Shown: piece after piece, positions 1 through 8,390 of the stretch
How the letters are laid out: each line of letters opens with the position of its first letter
How positions within the stretch are numbered: position 1 is the stretch's first letter
Notes under the pieces: model-generated
Told to the model about the DNA's origin: nothing
The model's input: only the letters and a program-made list of their open reading frames with translations
Databases searched by the model: none
Source: Synechococcus sp. CCY 0621
Lineage (GTDB): Bacteria > Cyanobacteriota > Cyanobacteriia > PCC-6307 > Cyanobiaceae
Reading direction: 5' to 3'
Assembly: GCF_019038465.1 (NCBI RefSeq)
Contig: NZ_JAFKRH010000001.1
Location: 31,064-95,063, forward strand
DNA length: 64,000 nucleotides
Translations under genes and position numbers: made by a program

Positions 1-771
1 CCGGCGGTGGAGTGGCGCCCAGGCGCTCTGGTGGTGGAGCTGGATGCGCTGGAGCTGCAGCTGCTGCACCACGCCGAAGGGGCGGCCGAGCCCCTGGAGG
101 AGGCCTTGGCCGAGCTGCGCCGCCGCCACCACGACAGCGACTTCTGGAACGCGCCTGCTGCGGAGGCGTTGGGGGCGGAGCCTGACCCGCTGGAGCTGCT
201 GCGGCGCTTCGAGCTGGAGGCCGGCTTCTACGCCACCACCCAGGCACCGCTGGAGAGCCTGCGGCAGTGGGCCCGACCGGCGTTGCAGGCCCTGCTGCAG
301 GCCCAGGTGTGGAGCGCCGCTGCGGCCACCCACGACCTGTGGCAGCCCTGGGGGCAGCCGGGTCAGCGGCGCCAACCGCCGCGCGGCTCCGAGCTGCTGG
401 AGCGGCTCGGCGGTGGTGAGGTGCTGCTGGTGGGCGAGGGCCCCGAAGCCACCGAGGCGCTGCTGGAGGCCCACCGGGCCGGGCGGTTGTTCCCAGGGGG
501 GGCGTTCGGCCTGCGCTGCCTGGCGGTGCCCCAGAGCCGCCACCCGCAGCGGCCCGCCGCGGGTTTCGAGTACAGCCTGGAGGCCCTGGTGGCGGCGGTG
601 GAGGCGCTCTACCAGGAGCGGCCGTTCACGGTGCTGCTGGCCGGGGGCGGGGCCTACCGGCTGCCCCTGGCCCAGGCGATCGGCAGCCGCTACGGGGTGC
701 TGGCGGTGGCGGGGGCCACGGGTCTGGCGGCGTGGCTGGGGGCCGAGGCGGCGCCGGAGCTGGGCCGATGA
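1..771 (+). CDS. Hypothetical protein, 5' end possibly outside the window
   Basis: The frame is open to the window edge, with a GTG at 7 as the only early start, so the gene may begin upstream. The product is rich in Ala, Leu and Glu. Its C-terminal 120 residues look like an alpha/beta fold with two glycine-rich turns (LLVGEGPEATEALLEA and VLLAGGGAYRLPLAQAIG). This arrangement is reminiscent of the GT-D-like domain found in some glycosyltransferase clusters, but I cannot confirm it. The stop overlaps the start of the next gene (ATGA at 768-771), so the two are translationally coupled. No function is assigned. Confidence 0.6.
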   Translation, partial: PAVEWRPGALVVELDALELQLLHHAEGAAEPLEEALAELRRRHHDSDFWNAPAAEALGAEPDPLELLRRFELEAGFYATTQAPLESLRQWARPALQALLQAQVWSAAAATHDLWQPWGQPGQRRQPPRGSELLERLGGGEVLLVGEGPEATEALLEAHRAGRLFPGGAFGLRCLAVPQSRHPQRPAAGFEYSLEALVAAVEALYQERPFTVLLAGGGAYRLPLAQAIGSRYGVLAVAGATGLAAWLGAEAAPELGR

Positions 772-1082
772 GCCCACAGGCAGGCAGAGAGTCGGACTGG
801 CGGGCGGTGATCGCGGCCCACCCGCTCGAAAGCCACGAGGCGGCCGCGTGGTTGCGGTATGGGGTGGCCCTGAGCCAGCTGATCGAGCCCTCGGCCCAGG
901 AGCGCCAACAGCAGCAGCAGGCCGGGCTGGCCTTTGCCCACGCCGAGGCGCTGGGGGCGTCGAAGAAGGCCGTGGCCCTGAGCCAGCGGCAGGCGACGCT
1001 GCTGGGCCTGGCCCAAGCCCTGGAACTGGCCGGGGCCGGGGCGGCAGCGGCGGCTCTGGGGCGCCTGGCCGACTGGCCGTGA
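768..1082 (+). CDS. Small hypothetical protein, possible helical-repeat fold
   Basis: The ATG at 768 overlaps the upstream stop by 4 bases. An earlier in-frame GTG-type start at 732 would overlap the upstream gene further and is less likely. The 104-residue product is predicted from its sequence to be all-helical, with two repeated helical hairpins (a WLRYGVAL segment and an AGLAFAHAEALGAS segment) that resemble TPR units. It contains a short poly-Gln run. The family is not recognised. Coupling to the preceding gene suggests a shared role. Confidence 0.55.
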   Translation: MSPQAGRESDWRAVIAAHPLESHEAAAWLRYGVALSQLIEPSAQERQQQQQAGLAFAHAEALGASKKAVALSQRQATLLGLAQALELAGAGAAAAALGRLADWP

Positions 1083-1407
1083 ATGGCGCTGTTGGGGGCA
1101 CAGGAGGGGGCTGGTTGGCGGAATGCGGACTTGTGTACAGGCTGTACAGGTCTGGCGTCGGGCCCCGCGAGCCCTCCGGGTTCCCCCCGGAATCCGCCGG
1201 ACGGCCTGGCGTCAACGGCGCCTACGCTCCGTTCCCAGTGGGACATTTCCCCGTCCCAGGCGCTCCTGGAGGTCCTGACCCTCCTGCTGCAGCGGCGGAT
1301 TCGTTTGTGATCGTTGTGTTGCAGGGCCGGGATGTTGCCTTGGAGTGGATCCAGGCCCGTCCCCTCTGCGTCGGCGTGGTTGTCCCCTACACCCTCTGAC
1401 GCCCGTT
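1083..1407 (+). other. Intergenic stretch without a convincing gene
   Basis: These 325 bases separate the first unit from the DUF6880 gene. Open frames here lack codon bias and run out of phase with any recognisable protein. No clear promoter, terminator or RNA gene is seen. Confidence 0.4.
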
Positions 1408-2748
1408 GTGACGAGCAAGCGCACCCTCAACGCCCGCAACCTGGAGGCCCTGGGGGCGGCGGCGCTGGCGGAGCTGCTGCTGGAGGTGTCGAGCGGCCAG
1501 GCGGTGATCCAGCGGCGGCTGCGGCTGGCGCTGGCGGCGGCGGAGGGGGCCGGTGGTGCCGCCCAGGAGGTGCGCAAGCGGCTGGCGGCGATCGATCGGG
1601 CCCGGACGTTTGTGGGGTCGGCCCGTCGCCCGGCGCTGCTGAGCGATCTGGAGGCCCAGCGGCAGGCGATCACCGGCCCGATCGCCGACGAAGACCCAGG
1701 GGTGGCCTGCGAGCTGCTGCTGCGCTTTCTGGAAATCTCCGCCGGGGTGCTGACGCGCTGCTCCGACAGCACCGGCGCGGTGAGCGGCGTGTTTGAGCGC
1801 GCGGCTGAACAGCTCGGACCGCTGGCGCTGGCCGCCCAGCTGGCGCCCGAGACCCTGGCCGAGCACGCCGCTGAGCTGCTGCTGGAGGACAGCCACGGGG
1901 CGTTCGACGGGCTGGTGCCGGCCCTGACGGAGGCCCTCGGCGAAGGGGGCCTGCAGCGGCTGGAGCGGGGCTGCCGCGATCGCGGCGCCCGCAACGGCAG
2001 CCGTCTGCTGCTGCAGATCGCCGAGGCCCGCGGGGATGGGGAGGGCTACCTGGGCCAGTTCAGCGTCGCGGATCTGCGCCGCCGTCCCGTGGCCGCCGAC
2101 GTGGCCCGGGTGCTGCTGGCCAACGGCCGGGCGGCGCAGGCCCTGGAGATCCTCGATGGCGCCACCGCAGACAACCCAGGCCGGCTCGATGGCGCCTGGC
2201 AGGACAGCCGCCTGGCCGTTCTGGAGGCGCTGAATCGCCCCGCCGAGGCCCAGGAGATGCGCTGGCAGTGGTTTTGCCGCAGCCTCTCGATCCCCCACCT
2301 GCGCGACCACCTGCGGCACCTCGAGGCCTTCGAGGATGGCGAGGCGGAGGAGCGCGCCCTGCGGCTGGCCGAGCAGCACCCGAGCCGCCTGCTGGCACTG
2401 GAGTTCCTGGTGGCCTGGGGGGCGCTCGCCCGCGCCGCCCGCCTGGTGCTGGCCCACGCCACCGAGTGGGACGGGGAGGCCTACGCCATCCACAGCGGCG
2501 CCGCCGAGCGGCTCAGCGCCGACCACCCCCTGGCGGCCACGCTGCTGTTGCGGGCGATGGTGTGGGGGGCGCTGGAGATGGGCCGCAGCCAGCGCTACCG
2601 TTACGCCGCCGAGCACCTGCGCAGCTGCGATCTGCTCGCCGATCGCCTGGACGACTGGCAGGGCCATCCCGACCATGCCGCCTTCGTGGCGCGGCTGCTG
2701 GAGTGCTTTGGGGGGCGGTGGGGCTTCTGGCGGTTGGTGGAGGCGTGA
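1408..2748 (+). CDS. DUF6880 family protein
   Basis: The 446-residue product starts at GTG 1408 (VTSKRTLNARNLEALGA), which matches the usual N-terminus of DUF6880 proteins: a 'Lys-x-Leu-x-x-x-Asn-Leu-x-x-Leu-Gly' opening followed by 'LAELLLE' and a paired Arg-rich helix. Further family-like segments are the 'RPALLSDLEAQRQAI' region near residue 75 and the 'LLRFLEIS...RCSDSTG' region near residue 105. The rest is a long array of helical repeats ending at a Trp-rich tail. No catalytic motif is visible and the biochemical role of the family is unknown. The frame could be extended to an ATG at 1345, but the extra 21 residues do not fit the family. Confidence 0.75.
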   Translation: MTSKRTLNARNLEALGAAALAELLLEVSSGQAVIQRRLRLALAAAEGAGGAAQEVRKRLAAIDRARTFVGSARRPALLSDLEAQRQAITGPIADEDPGVACELLLRFLEISAGVLTRCSDSTGAVSGVFERAAEQLGPLALAAQLAPETLAEHAAELLLEDSHGAFDGLVPALTEALGEGGLQRLERGCRDRGARNGSRLLLQIAEARGDGEGYLGQFSVADLRRRPVAADVARVLLANGRAAQALEILDGATADNPGRLDGAWQDSRLAVLEALNRPAEAQEMRWQWFCRSLSIPHLRDHLRHLEAFEDGEAEERALRLAEQHPSRLLALEFLVAWGALARAARLVLAHATEWDGEAYAIHSGAAERLSADHPLAATLLLRAMVWGALEMGRSQRYRYAAEHLRSCDLLADRLDDWQGHPDHAAFVARLLECFGGRWGFWRLVEA

Positions 2749-2820
2749 GGCTCAGGGCAGCACTGTTTTCAGTCATGAACCATGGCCAGGTTGTGGGGAA
2801 AGCAACGGCCCTGGCGTGCG

Positions 2821-3645
2821 ATGGAACGGGTGAACGGCAGTCACCTCAGTGCCAGTGAGCTCAATCGTCGAGGGATCGCCGCCAGTGAAGAGGCCCTGCA
2901 AAGGGGCCCGGTGCATCTGATGAAGCGGATCCATACGGCAGCGGTTGTGCTGAGCGAAAGCCACTACCTGCAGCTGTGCCAGCGGGCTTCCCTGGCCCCT
3001 GAGGTTTCTGCTTTGGAGTGGCTGGTCAGCTGCCCAGCGGCAGCGCAGGGCCGCACCAAGAAGGAGATCGATGGGCTCAAGGTTCGTGAGCCGTGGGTTC
3101 ACGGCGTGAAACGGGCGCTGGCGGAACTGGCTGCCACCGACCCAGGAATGGGTACGGCCGTGAGTCGTCTCAGCTGGATGGAATGCCGTGTCGGACCTCT
3201 GCGCCGCCACGATCCAGCCACCCTGGCGACCTTTGATGCCTTTTTCTCCCGCACGGATCTCATCTGGCTGGAGCTCACGGCTGCTGTGTTTGAGCTGGCC
3301 ACCGACCTGCGCGGGCGTCACAGCCTGCGCACGCCGGTTGCGCTGCAGGTCGCCTGTTGCCTCCAGCTAGGTGGTGGGGCGGTGATGAACACCAGAGATC
3401 CGCCCGTTCGGAAGGGGACGCACTTCGATCTGCTGGCCTGGCCGAGCACCGTGATGGCGCAGCAGCTCAGCCAGGATCGCGATCAGCCCGCACCTCAGGG
3501 GAAGGCATGGAATCGAACCCGTAAGGACGCCTTACGACAAGGAGGCCTCCGGCCTAAAGTGGTGTTCAGTGACTGGTTTGCCAGCGATGGAGGTCGCCAC
3601 ACTCACCGCCAAGGGGCAGGTCACGGTGCCGAAGGCGGTGCGTGA
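2821..3645 (+). pseudogene. Degenerate Phd-type antitoxin fused in frame to a PIN-toxin remnant
   Basis: Residues 1-92 read as a Phd/YefM-type antitoxin: 'LSASELNRRGIAASEEAL', then 'HTAAVVLSESHY', then an 'SALEWLVS' linker and a terminal 'REPW' where such antitoxins normally stop. Instead of a stop, residues 93-195 continue directly into the body of a PIN-domain (VapC-type) ribonuclease: 'ECRVGPLRRHD', 'FDAFFS', 'LRGRHSLRTPVALQVA'. The first strand of the toxin with its catalytic Asp is missing. The 'TPDALH' acidic residue is Val (residue 173), and the final 'TND' motif is scrambled. The frame then runs about 75 residues past the domain and overlaps the next gene. I read this as a deletion that joined antitoxin and toxin and killed the nuclease. 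The antitoxin half might still fold and bind DNA. An alternative ATG lies at 2782. Confidence 0.65.
3521..3550 (+). promoter_or_regulatory. Short inverted repeats upstream of the AbrB/MazF pair
   Basis: GTAAGG-ACG-CCTTAC (3521-3535) and the palindrome GGAGGCCTCC (3541-3550) lie 37-66 bases before the antitoxin start. AbrB-type antitoxins usually autoregulate through dyads in this position, so these are candidate operators. They also lie inside the over-run of the preceding degenerate reading frame. The assignment is inference only. Confidence 0.25.
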
Positions 3646-3811
3646 GGCCCTGGGATTGCGGCAAGGCGATCAACTCAGTTGGGAGCTTGAGGACGGTTCG
3701 GTGCGCGTGCGGGCCGTGGCGCCGTTGGATCTGGCCTATCTGCAGGGGCTGGAGAGCAGCCTGAACGAGTGGAGCAGCCCGGAGGACGAGGAGGCGTTCC
3801 GCGATCTGTGA
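3587..3811 (+). CDS. AbrB/MazE-family antitoxin
   Basis: The 74-residue product opens with 'VATLTAKGQVTVPKAVREALGLRQGDQL', the swapped-hairpin DNA-binding domain of the AbrB/SpoVT/MazE superfamily, here complete through about residue 45. The C-terminal tail is acidic ('SSPEDEEAFRDL'), as expected for the part that blocks the toxin. The ATG at 3587 is preferred over GTG 3569 because the family begins a few residues before the 'TAKGQVT' strand. The stop overlaps the toxin start (GTGA at 3808-3811). The protein should neutralise the downstream MazF-like toxin and repress the operon. Confidence 0.82.
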   Translation: MEVATLTAKGQVTVPKAVREALGLRQGDQLSWELEDGSVRVRAVAPLDLAYLQGLESSLNEWSSPEDEEAFRDL

Positions 3812-4152
3812 GCGTCCTCGACCGCCATACGGTGGTTCGGGTGCCGTTCCCCTTCACGGATCGGGAGGCCCCGAAGCTAAGGCCGGCCTTGGTGCTCTCC
3901 CAGCCCGAATTCCAGCGAGGCTGCGGCCATCTGCTGCTGGCGATGATCACATCAGCGCGGCAATCCTCGTGGCCCCTCGATTGGCCCATTGAAGATCTGC
4001 AGGCCGCCGGCCTGCCCCAGCCCTGCCTGGTGCGTTTCAAGCTGTTCACCCTGGATGAGCGGCTGGTGCTGGGGAGCCTGGGTTCTTTGGCCGCCGCCGA
4101 TCGGACAGGTGTAGCGGCCCGGCTGGGCAAGCTTCTACCCACTGGGCCGTGA
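3808..4152 (+). CDS. MazF/PemK-family toxin (endoribonuclease)
   Basis: The 114-residue product has the MazF/PemK layout: an N-terminal 'VRVPFPFTD' strand, the 'LRPALVLS' loop, a 'LLLAMITSA' core strand, and a C-terminal 'LVRFKLFTLDE' segment. The GTG start at 3808 overlaps the antitoxin stop by 4 bases, the usual coupling in these modules. Family members cleave mRNA or other RNA when the antitoxin is degraded. No frameshift or stop is seen, so unlike its neighbour this module looks intact. It lies beside a transposase remnant at the edge of a lower-GC island. Confidence 0.8.
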   Translation: MSVLDRHTVVRVPFPFTDREAPKLRPALVLSQPEFQRGCGHLLLAMITSARQSSWPLDWPIEDLQAAGLPQPCLVRFKLFTLDERLVLGSLGSLAAADRTGVAARLGKLLPTGP

Positions 4153-4163
4153 GCAAGGCCCCC

Positions 4164-4541
4164 TCAAGGCTCGCAGGCGGGCAGGCCCGACAGCAGGCGG
4201 CAGAGGGGACAGGGCTGACTGAAAGTCACTTCAAGCTGTTTCTGCTGGGCTGGTGCCAACCCAACACAGCATTCGGTGGATGTCATGCGCCACTGCCATT
4301 GGCCAGCACGGATTGACCGAAAGCTGTTGCAGCGCAACAGGTTGAGAGCCAAGGTGCGCAGCAGGGCCAGGACCTGCACCCCATGGCGCTGGCTGTAGCG
4401 TTGGGCGTCCTCACCGACCTGTGTGTCGCGGGGCCAATGCCACTGGTTTTCGATCGCCCAGCGTTGCCGCATCAGGCGCAGCAACGCTTTTGGGCTGGTT
4501 CGCAGGGCGGGATGTAGACGCAGTCTGCCGGTAAGGAATTA
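4164..4541 (-). pseudogene. ISAs1-family transposase, 3' remnant with a frameshift
   Basis: Read on the minus strand from about 4541, the translation 'LRTSPKALLRLMRQRWAIEN' followed by 'WHWPRDTQ', 'EDAQRYSQRHG' and 'LALNLLRCNSFRSIRAG' is the C-terminal end of an ISAs1-family transposase, including the conserved 'RWxIEN' and 'WHWxxD' pieces. After 'RAG' (about position 4305) the family continuation 'MAVAHDIHRMLCW' is found in another frame, so a one-base indel has shifted the reading frame. No N-terminal transposase sequence or terminal repeats are visible upstream. It is a dead fragment that marks a past insertion at the island boundary. Confidence 0.7.
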
Positions 4542-5108
4542 TCTTCATAGTTGACATTTAGAGAGTACCGACTATTGATCTGGCATGCATCGGCTTAAGA
4601 CATAAACTTGATCAGTTCGTATGCGTTTCGGATCTCAGTTTATGGCTAAAGATAGAGTGATTCCTTTAGGAGTCTGAAAGAACTTACCTGATTGTCGGTG
4701 GCTTTTGAAGACTGGGGTAAGCCAGCAGCGCGCCTACGGAAAGTCTACTGATTGAAAGGGGAGATTGCGTATACAGGTGAACGATGTGCCCATCAAGAGA
4801 TCTGCCCGATGATCATCATGAACAGACCAAGTGAGCGTTGGGAGCGTCGGAGAGTTTAAAGAGTCTGCAATGTGGGATTAGGTGCCGTCCAGTCCTGATG
4901 AGATGCTCACGTCTTCAGTGGATACTCAGATGAAATTCAGAACAAACCAGAGATTCTAAGGGTCTGCAGGCGCAGAAACGTTCACGCTAGCTTCCCTGCA
5001 GTTCCAGTGAAGACCCTTACAATGGGTTGGCAACATTGTAGGGGTTAAGGTTGTTGGAACTTGTTTCCATAAGCTAAAGGCCATTCATCTCTGATCAATC
5101 TTCGAATC
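4542..5108 (+). other. Lower-GC noncoding stretch at the head of the glycan island
   Basis: These 567 bases have no convincing reading frame and are clearly less GC-rich than the flanking chromosome. A TTGACA at 4551-4556 with TATTGA 16 bases downstream could be a sigma-70-type promoter, but it is far from the next gene. The clearest element is the stem-loop at 5013-5045, listed separately. Confidence 0.45.
5013..5045 (+). repeat. 12-bp inverted repeat (stem-loop) upstream of the pyruvyl transferase gene
   Basis: ACCCTTACAATG (5013-5024) and CATTGTAGGGGT (5034-5045) are inverted copies with one difference, which forms a G-U pair in RNA, around a 9-base loop. The element lies 63 bases before the ATG at 5109. 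No T-run follows, so it is not a standard intrinsic terminator. It could be an operator dyad or a leader-RNA hairpin. Confidence 0.55.
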
Positions 5109-6245
5109 ATGCCTCCACAAACGTTCTACATCTATGGCTACTATGGATCAAAGAATGCCGGCGACGAGGCCTTTCGATTAGCATTTCGGCATATACTTCC
5201 ATCGCATTCAAGTCTTCGATTCATCAGGCCATCAGAACTCGCAGACAACTTGGATCTCAGTAGCCAGATCCGTCAGGATGTTGCTGCTGGCAAAGCGCGC
5301 TTAATTGTGGGCGGTGGCGCAATTATTGGCGAGCCCTACTTCTGGGCTCATTTGCCAGCCGAAACACCATTTCATGTGATTAGTGCTGACATTGGATCAC
5401 AGGACAATCTTGTCAATAGGTACATTCCTAGCCTCGCCCAGATGCAAACATCCTGGATTCGTAGCGAGACTGATGCGGCACAGCTTCGAAAATTGACATC
5501 CTTAGATCGCAGTATCTCATACCTACCCGATATCGTGCATTCGCTTGGGCCGAGTCCTGAAGATAGTCAGGTGGTTGCCAGCCTTGACCGAGCAACCCGT
5601 AATCGTCGGCTTTTGGAACTCATGGAGAAATATTGCGAAAATACGCAGAGTCCAGACAAGTTAAGAGATAAAAACATGGCCATATTCTTGTCTGATCATT
5701 ATTATGACTACAAGACTATTCAAAGCGGAAATGTGCTTGAAGCTCTTGAGCGCGAGGCTTCCGACAGGATATTCCTCCGTAATCTACGACTCTCCTTTGA
5801 TGAGATCAGTCCGTACTATAATCTCTATTTCTTTAGCCTAAGCTACTGGTATAATTCAATTGACGCTTTTGTCGGATATCGCCTGGCGAGGGCCTCCAGT
5901 CAGTCAGTTCAATACAATATTCTATCTCGCTATATCGATCCGGCTGAGATCTTGAGTTTGATGCCCTATTTTGACACAGCTGTTTCGATGAAGTTTCACG
6001 GCTTGATCTTCCCCTTGACGGCCGGCATTCCAGTGATGAATATTGGCAACTCAAAAAAGAATCAAGACCTTGCGCGCCAAATGGGTATCGTATCAGTGTC
6101 GCCAGAAGAGATGACGATGCCATTGTTTATGACAGCACTCAAGCAAGTTGAGTCTATTGAGTATTCTACGTCACTGACTGAAAGTCAGCGACTCGCAAGA
6201 GAGGCGATCCACGTGACATTCTCTAATCCTGACTTATGGGACTAA
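5109..6245 (+). CDS. Polysaccharide pyruvyl transferase family protein
   Basis: The 378-residue product starts 'FYIYGYYGSKNAGDEAF', the Rossmann-like 'GYYGxxNxGDE' opening of PF04230 proteins. It continues with a glycine-rich 'LIVGGGAIIGEP' loop near residue 67. Near residue 295 it has the typical C-terminal 'SMKFHGLIFPLTAGIPVMNI' stretch followed by a Lys. Relatives move a pyruvyl (or related) group onto sugars of exported polysaccharides or secondary cell-wall polymers. The 'RSE' and 'PDI' motifs near residues 118 and 140 fit the family. Codon usage and GC are unlike most of the window, which suggests horizontal transfer. It is convergent with the next gene and overlaps it by 12 bases. The acceptor glycan is unknown. 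Confidence 0.75.
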   Translation: MPPQTFYIYGYYGSKNAGDEAFRLAFRHILPSHSSLRFIRPSELADNLDLSSQIRQDVAAGKARLIVGGGAIIGEPYFWAHLPAETPFHVISADIGSQDNLVNRYIPSLAQMQTSWIRSETDAAQLRKLTSLDRSISYLPDIVHSLGPSPEDSQVVASLDRATRNRRLLELMEKYCENTQSPDKLRDKNMAIFLSDHYYDYKTIQSGNVLEALEREASDRIFLRNLRLSFDEISPYYNLYFFSLSYWYNSIDAFVGYRLARASSQSVQYNILSRYIDPAEILSLMPYFDTAVSMKFHGLIFPLTAGIPVMNIGNSKKNQDLARQMGIVSVSPEEMTMPLFMTALKQVESIEYSTSLTESQRLAREAIHVTFSNPDLWD

Positions 6246-8390
6246 GGAATGAAAAAGCTCATCATTGTCAATGAGATTGATTAGGTCTTTCATATTTACC
6301 GTGATGACGCATGTTCTGCAGTCAAACAGATTAAAGAAGATACGAACTTCCTCCCTCTGCACCAATACCGAGCTCACGTAGCAGACACCTTCATTCTTGC
6401 GAAAGCCATGATCCTTGGCAAGGGCCTGTGTATTCACTGATAGGATTGGCTCACGGCTTATGCTCATCGGCTCAAGGCTTTCGCTTGAGATAGTCATCAG
6501 AAATTGGTCATAGATATATGAACCTAGTCGACGTCGGTGAACGATCATTGCAAGGCCTCGTTCTTCCTTCCCATCGTGCAGCATGAAGGGATGTGCACTA
6601 TTGCGAATTGGGCAGTTTAAAGCGGCTGGTAGATTCAGCGTTTTATGATGAACTTGATGCCAATCTAGTAGGCTGCTATCGGCACGGAAGACTTGCCAAG
6701 GCTGGACTGAATAGAACAGGTAAGCTTGATTGTCCTTTTCATGGATGAGCCAGTTCTTTTCGAAGCCGCTTGGCAACTGAGAAGTGTTCTGATGGTGTTC
6801 GCTAAGCCGATGCAGGATTGGCAATCCCTCAAAATGAATGACGCCCTGTTCAGGGTCTAAGCGCCCCAATGCTTGGACGACTAGCATGTCGTCGATGGTA
6901 TTGTTCGCGGCTGCATTCGTGGAAATTTTGGGTAGCCATTTCTGATAGCGAGTTCGAGATAAAATGACTGCTCCAATGGCGTAGATGTTGCCTTGATAGG
7001 CGAATAGCCTCAAGTCTTCTATCTTACACTCACTTGGATAGCCGATGTAGACTAATGGCTTGACTTGAAGCCTTTTAGGATCTGCTAAACTGCCTGAGGC
7101 GGGCTGCTCCCATCCTAGGAAGTTAATCGATGGATGTCGTCCAACATCCGCACGTCGTCCAGACCAGCTGTCAAAATTTCGTTCATAACGCCACGTAGAA
7201 ACTACCGTCTCTTGAGTTGCTAGCAGTGATTGGTTCATCACCCCCGACGGACCATGGCCGGATAGCCCTCTGACGATGGCATAGCGATCCGAAAGATGTT
7301 GACAAGGAGTCAGTGAAAATCCTGCCATCTCGCTTTGAACGAGGAGTCCTTCCACCAGGCAACTGCGCGTTGATTTCGGGGAGAGCAGGGAAGCTGTCCT
7401 GTCCGCACCGACCAGTGTTTCCTGCACCGGTGATTCCATGGCCTTGTGAAGAAAGGCACCATCCCCCAGTTGATAGTCAGCGGGATCCCTGAACACTAAG
7501 GTCGACATGCTGTCGATAACAGGTCCATAGCATGAATCGACGAGTAGAAATTCGGAAGGTCTTGTTAGGGGTTTAGGGCTTAGCAGAAGATAGGCATCAA
7601 TGCCACGGTTGAGGGAAAATGGGACCGGCTTACGGCTATCGAAGTAGGTGGAAAAACTATGAAAGCCGGGTTTGGAGATTGAGACCTTGCGGGTGGAGAG
7701 CGGAGCGCATATCAGCGAATCTTTTTTGTGACTAAGCTTTTTCAGTAATGGCGTGACTTCAGCCACCAGATGAAAGAGTCGCATCTCGCCGACGATGGCA
7801 ATGAATGGATGGGGGATCAGAAGATACGCGTGGTACCCATCGTGCGGTTGGTTAGCGGCGATTTGGAGATGCCATAATCCACCCCCAAGGGACTCCTTGC
7901 CAACATAGATCGATTCGTCGCTAGCTCTGGACATGCCATCTCTCTGTGACTCCATGCCGAAGTAATTGGCCAGTTGGTTGCCGAAGCAGAACTGGTCAAC
8001 CTGGTGCGATGTCTCCAGCTGCGTACTTTGATGGAGGATCTCGGATTCTTGAATTTCCTGATCGAGACCATGCAGGAACCAAGCCTCATGGCTGCGGTCG
8101 TCGTAGACACCATGGAAGGCACACAGGAAGCGATAGCGCAGCAGCAATTCGGTGACAGTTGTCAGCCGTTGCTTCTGGCTTGAGTGCAAGGCCAGCGACT
8201 GGTAATAGGCGAATACCAGGGATTCACCTAAGCCCGCCTTTGCTTCTTGCAAGAGCACCGATTTCTCGATGCGTTGGAGGCCGCCGGCTAGGAGCAGAGC
8301 GGCTGACGCTGTGAAGTGCTCAGAGATGCCAATGACCTTCAGCAGTTCAGATGCGATTGGAGCCAGCGGCTCCCCAGCTTGATGGTTCAC
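6234..8390 (-). CDS. Unknown 718-residue protein with a C-terminal GH130-like beta-propeller
   Basis: Residues 1-150 look helical and 180-440 are a beta-rich region that I do not recognise. From about residue 445 to 700 the protein resembles the five-bladed propeller of GH130-type mannoside phosphorylases and related glycosidases: 'EDLRLFAYQGNIYAIG' (458-473, like the family 'EDPRLF'), 'EKNWLIHEKDNQAYLFYSVQ' (544-563, like 'EKNW...YLxYSxxP'), and repeated aromatic beta-strand pairs to 'FFNLFDCRTCVITV'. There is no signal peptide. The GTG start at 8390 overlaps the stop of the 8387-9502 gene, so they form one unit. It sits among glycan genes of similar low GC. The propeller suggests sugar binding or cleavage. 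The family call is inferred from motifs and enzymatic activity is not established. Confidence 0.55.
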   Translation of the reverse strand: MNHQAGEPLAPIASELLKVIGISEHFTASAALLLAGGLQRIEKSVLLQEAKAGLGESLVFAYYQSLALHSSQKQRLTTVTELLLRYRFLCAFHGVYDDRSHEAWFLHGLDQEIQESEILHQSTQLETSHQVDQFCFGNQLANYFGMESQRDGMSRASDESIYVGKESLGGGLWHLQIAANQPHDGYHAYLLIPHPFIAIVGEMRLFHLVAEVTPLLKKLSHKKDSLICAPLSTRKVSISKPGFHSFSTYFDSRKPVPFSLNRGIDAYLLLSPKPLTRPSEFLLVDSCYGPVIDSMSTLVFRDPADYQLGDGAFLHKAMESPVQETLVGADRTASLLSPKSTRSCLVEGLLVQSEMAGFSLTPCQHLSDRYAIVRGLSGHGPSGVMNQSLLATQETVVSTWRYERNFDSWSGRRADVGRHPSINFLGWEQPASGSLADPKRLQVKPLVYIGYPSECKIEDLRLFAYQGNIYAIGAVILSRTRYQKWLPKISTNAAANNTIDDMLVVQALGRLDPEQGVIHFEGLPILHRLSEHHQNTSQLPSGFEKNWLIHEKDNQAYLFYSVQPWQVFRADSSLLDWHQVHHKTLNLPAALNCPIRNSAHPFMLHDGKEERGLAMIVHRRRLGSYIYDQFLMTISSESLEPMSISREPILSVNTQALAKDHGFRKNEGVCYVSSVLVQREEVRIFFNLFDCRTCVITVNMKDLINLIDNDELFHSLVP

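Noticed and set aside
3500..3545. A tRNA-like T-arm (GGGTTCGATTCC) on the minus strand, suggesting a tRNA or integration-site remnant.
   Set aside because: The T-stem does not pair beyond one or two bases and no acceptor or anticodon arm fits, so it is not a tRNA, and evidence for an attachment site is too thin.
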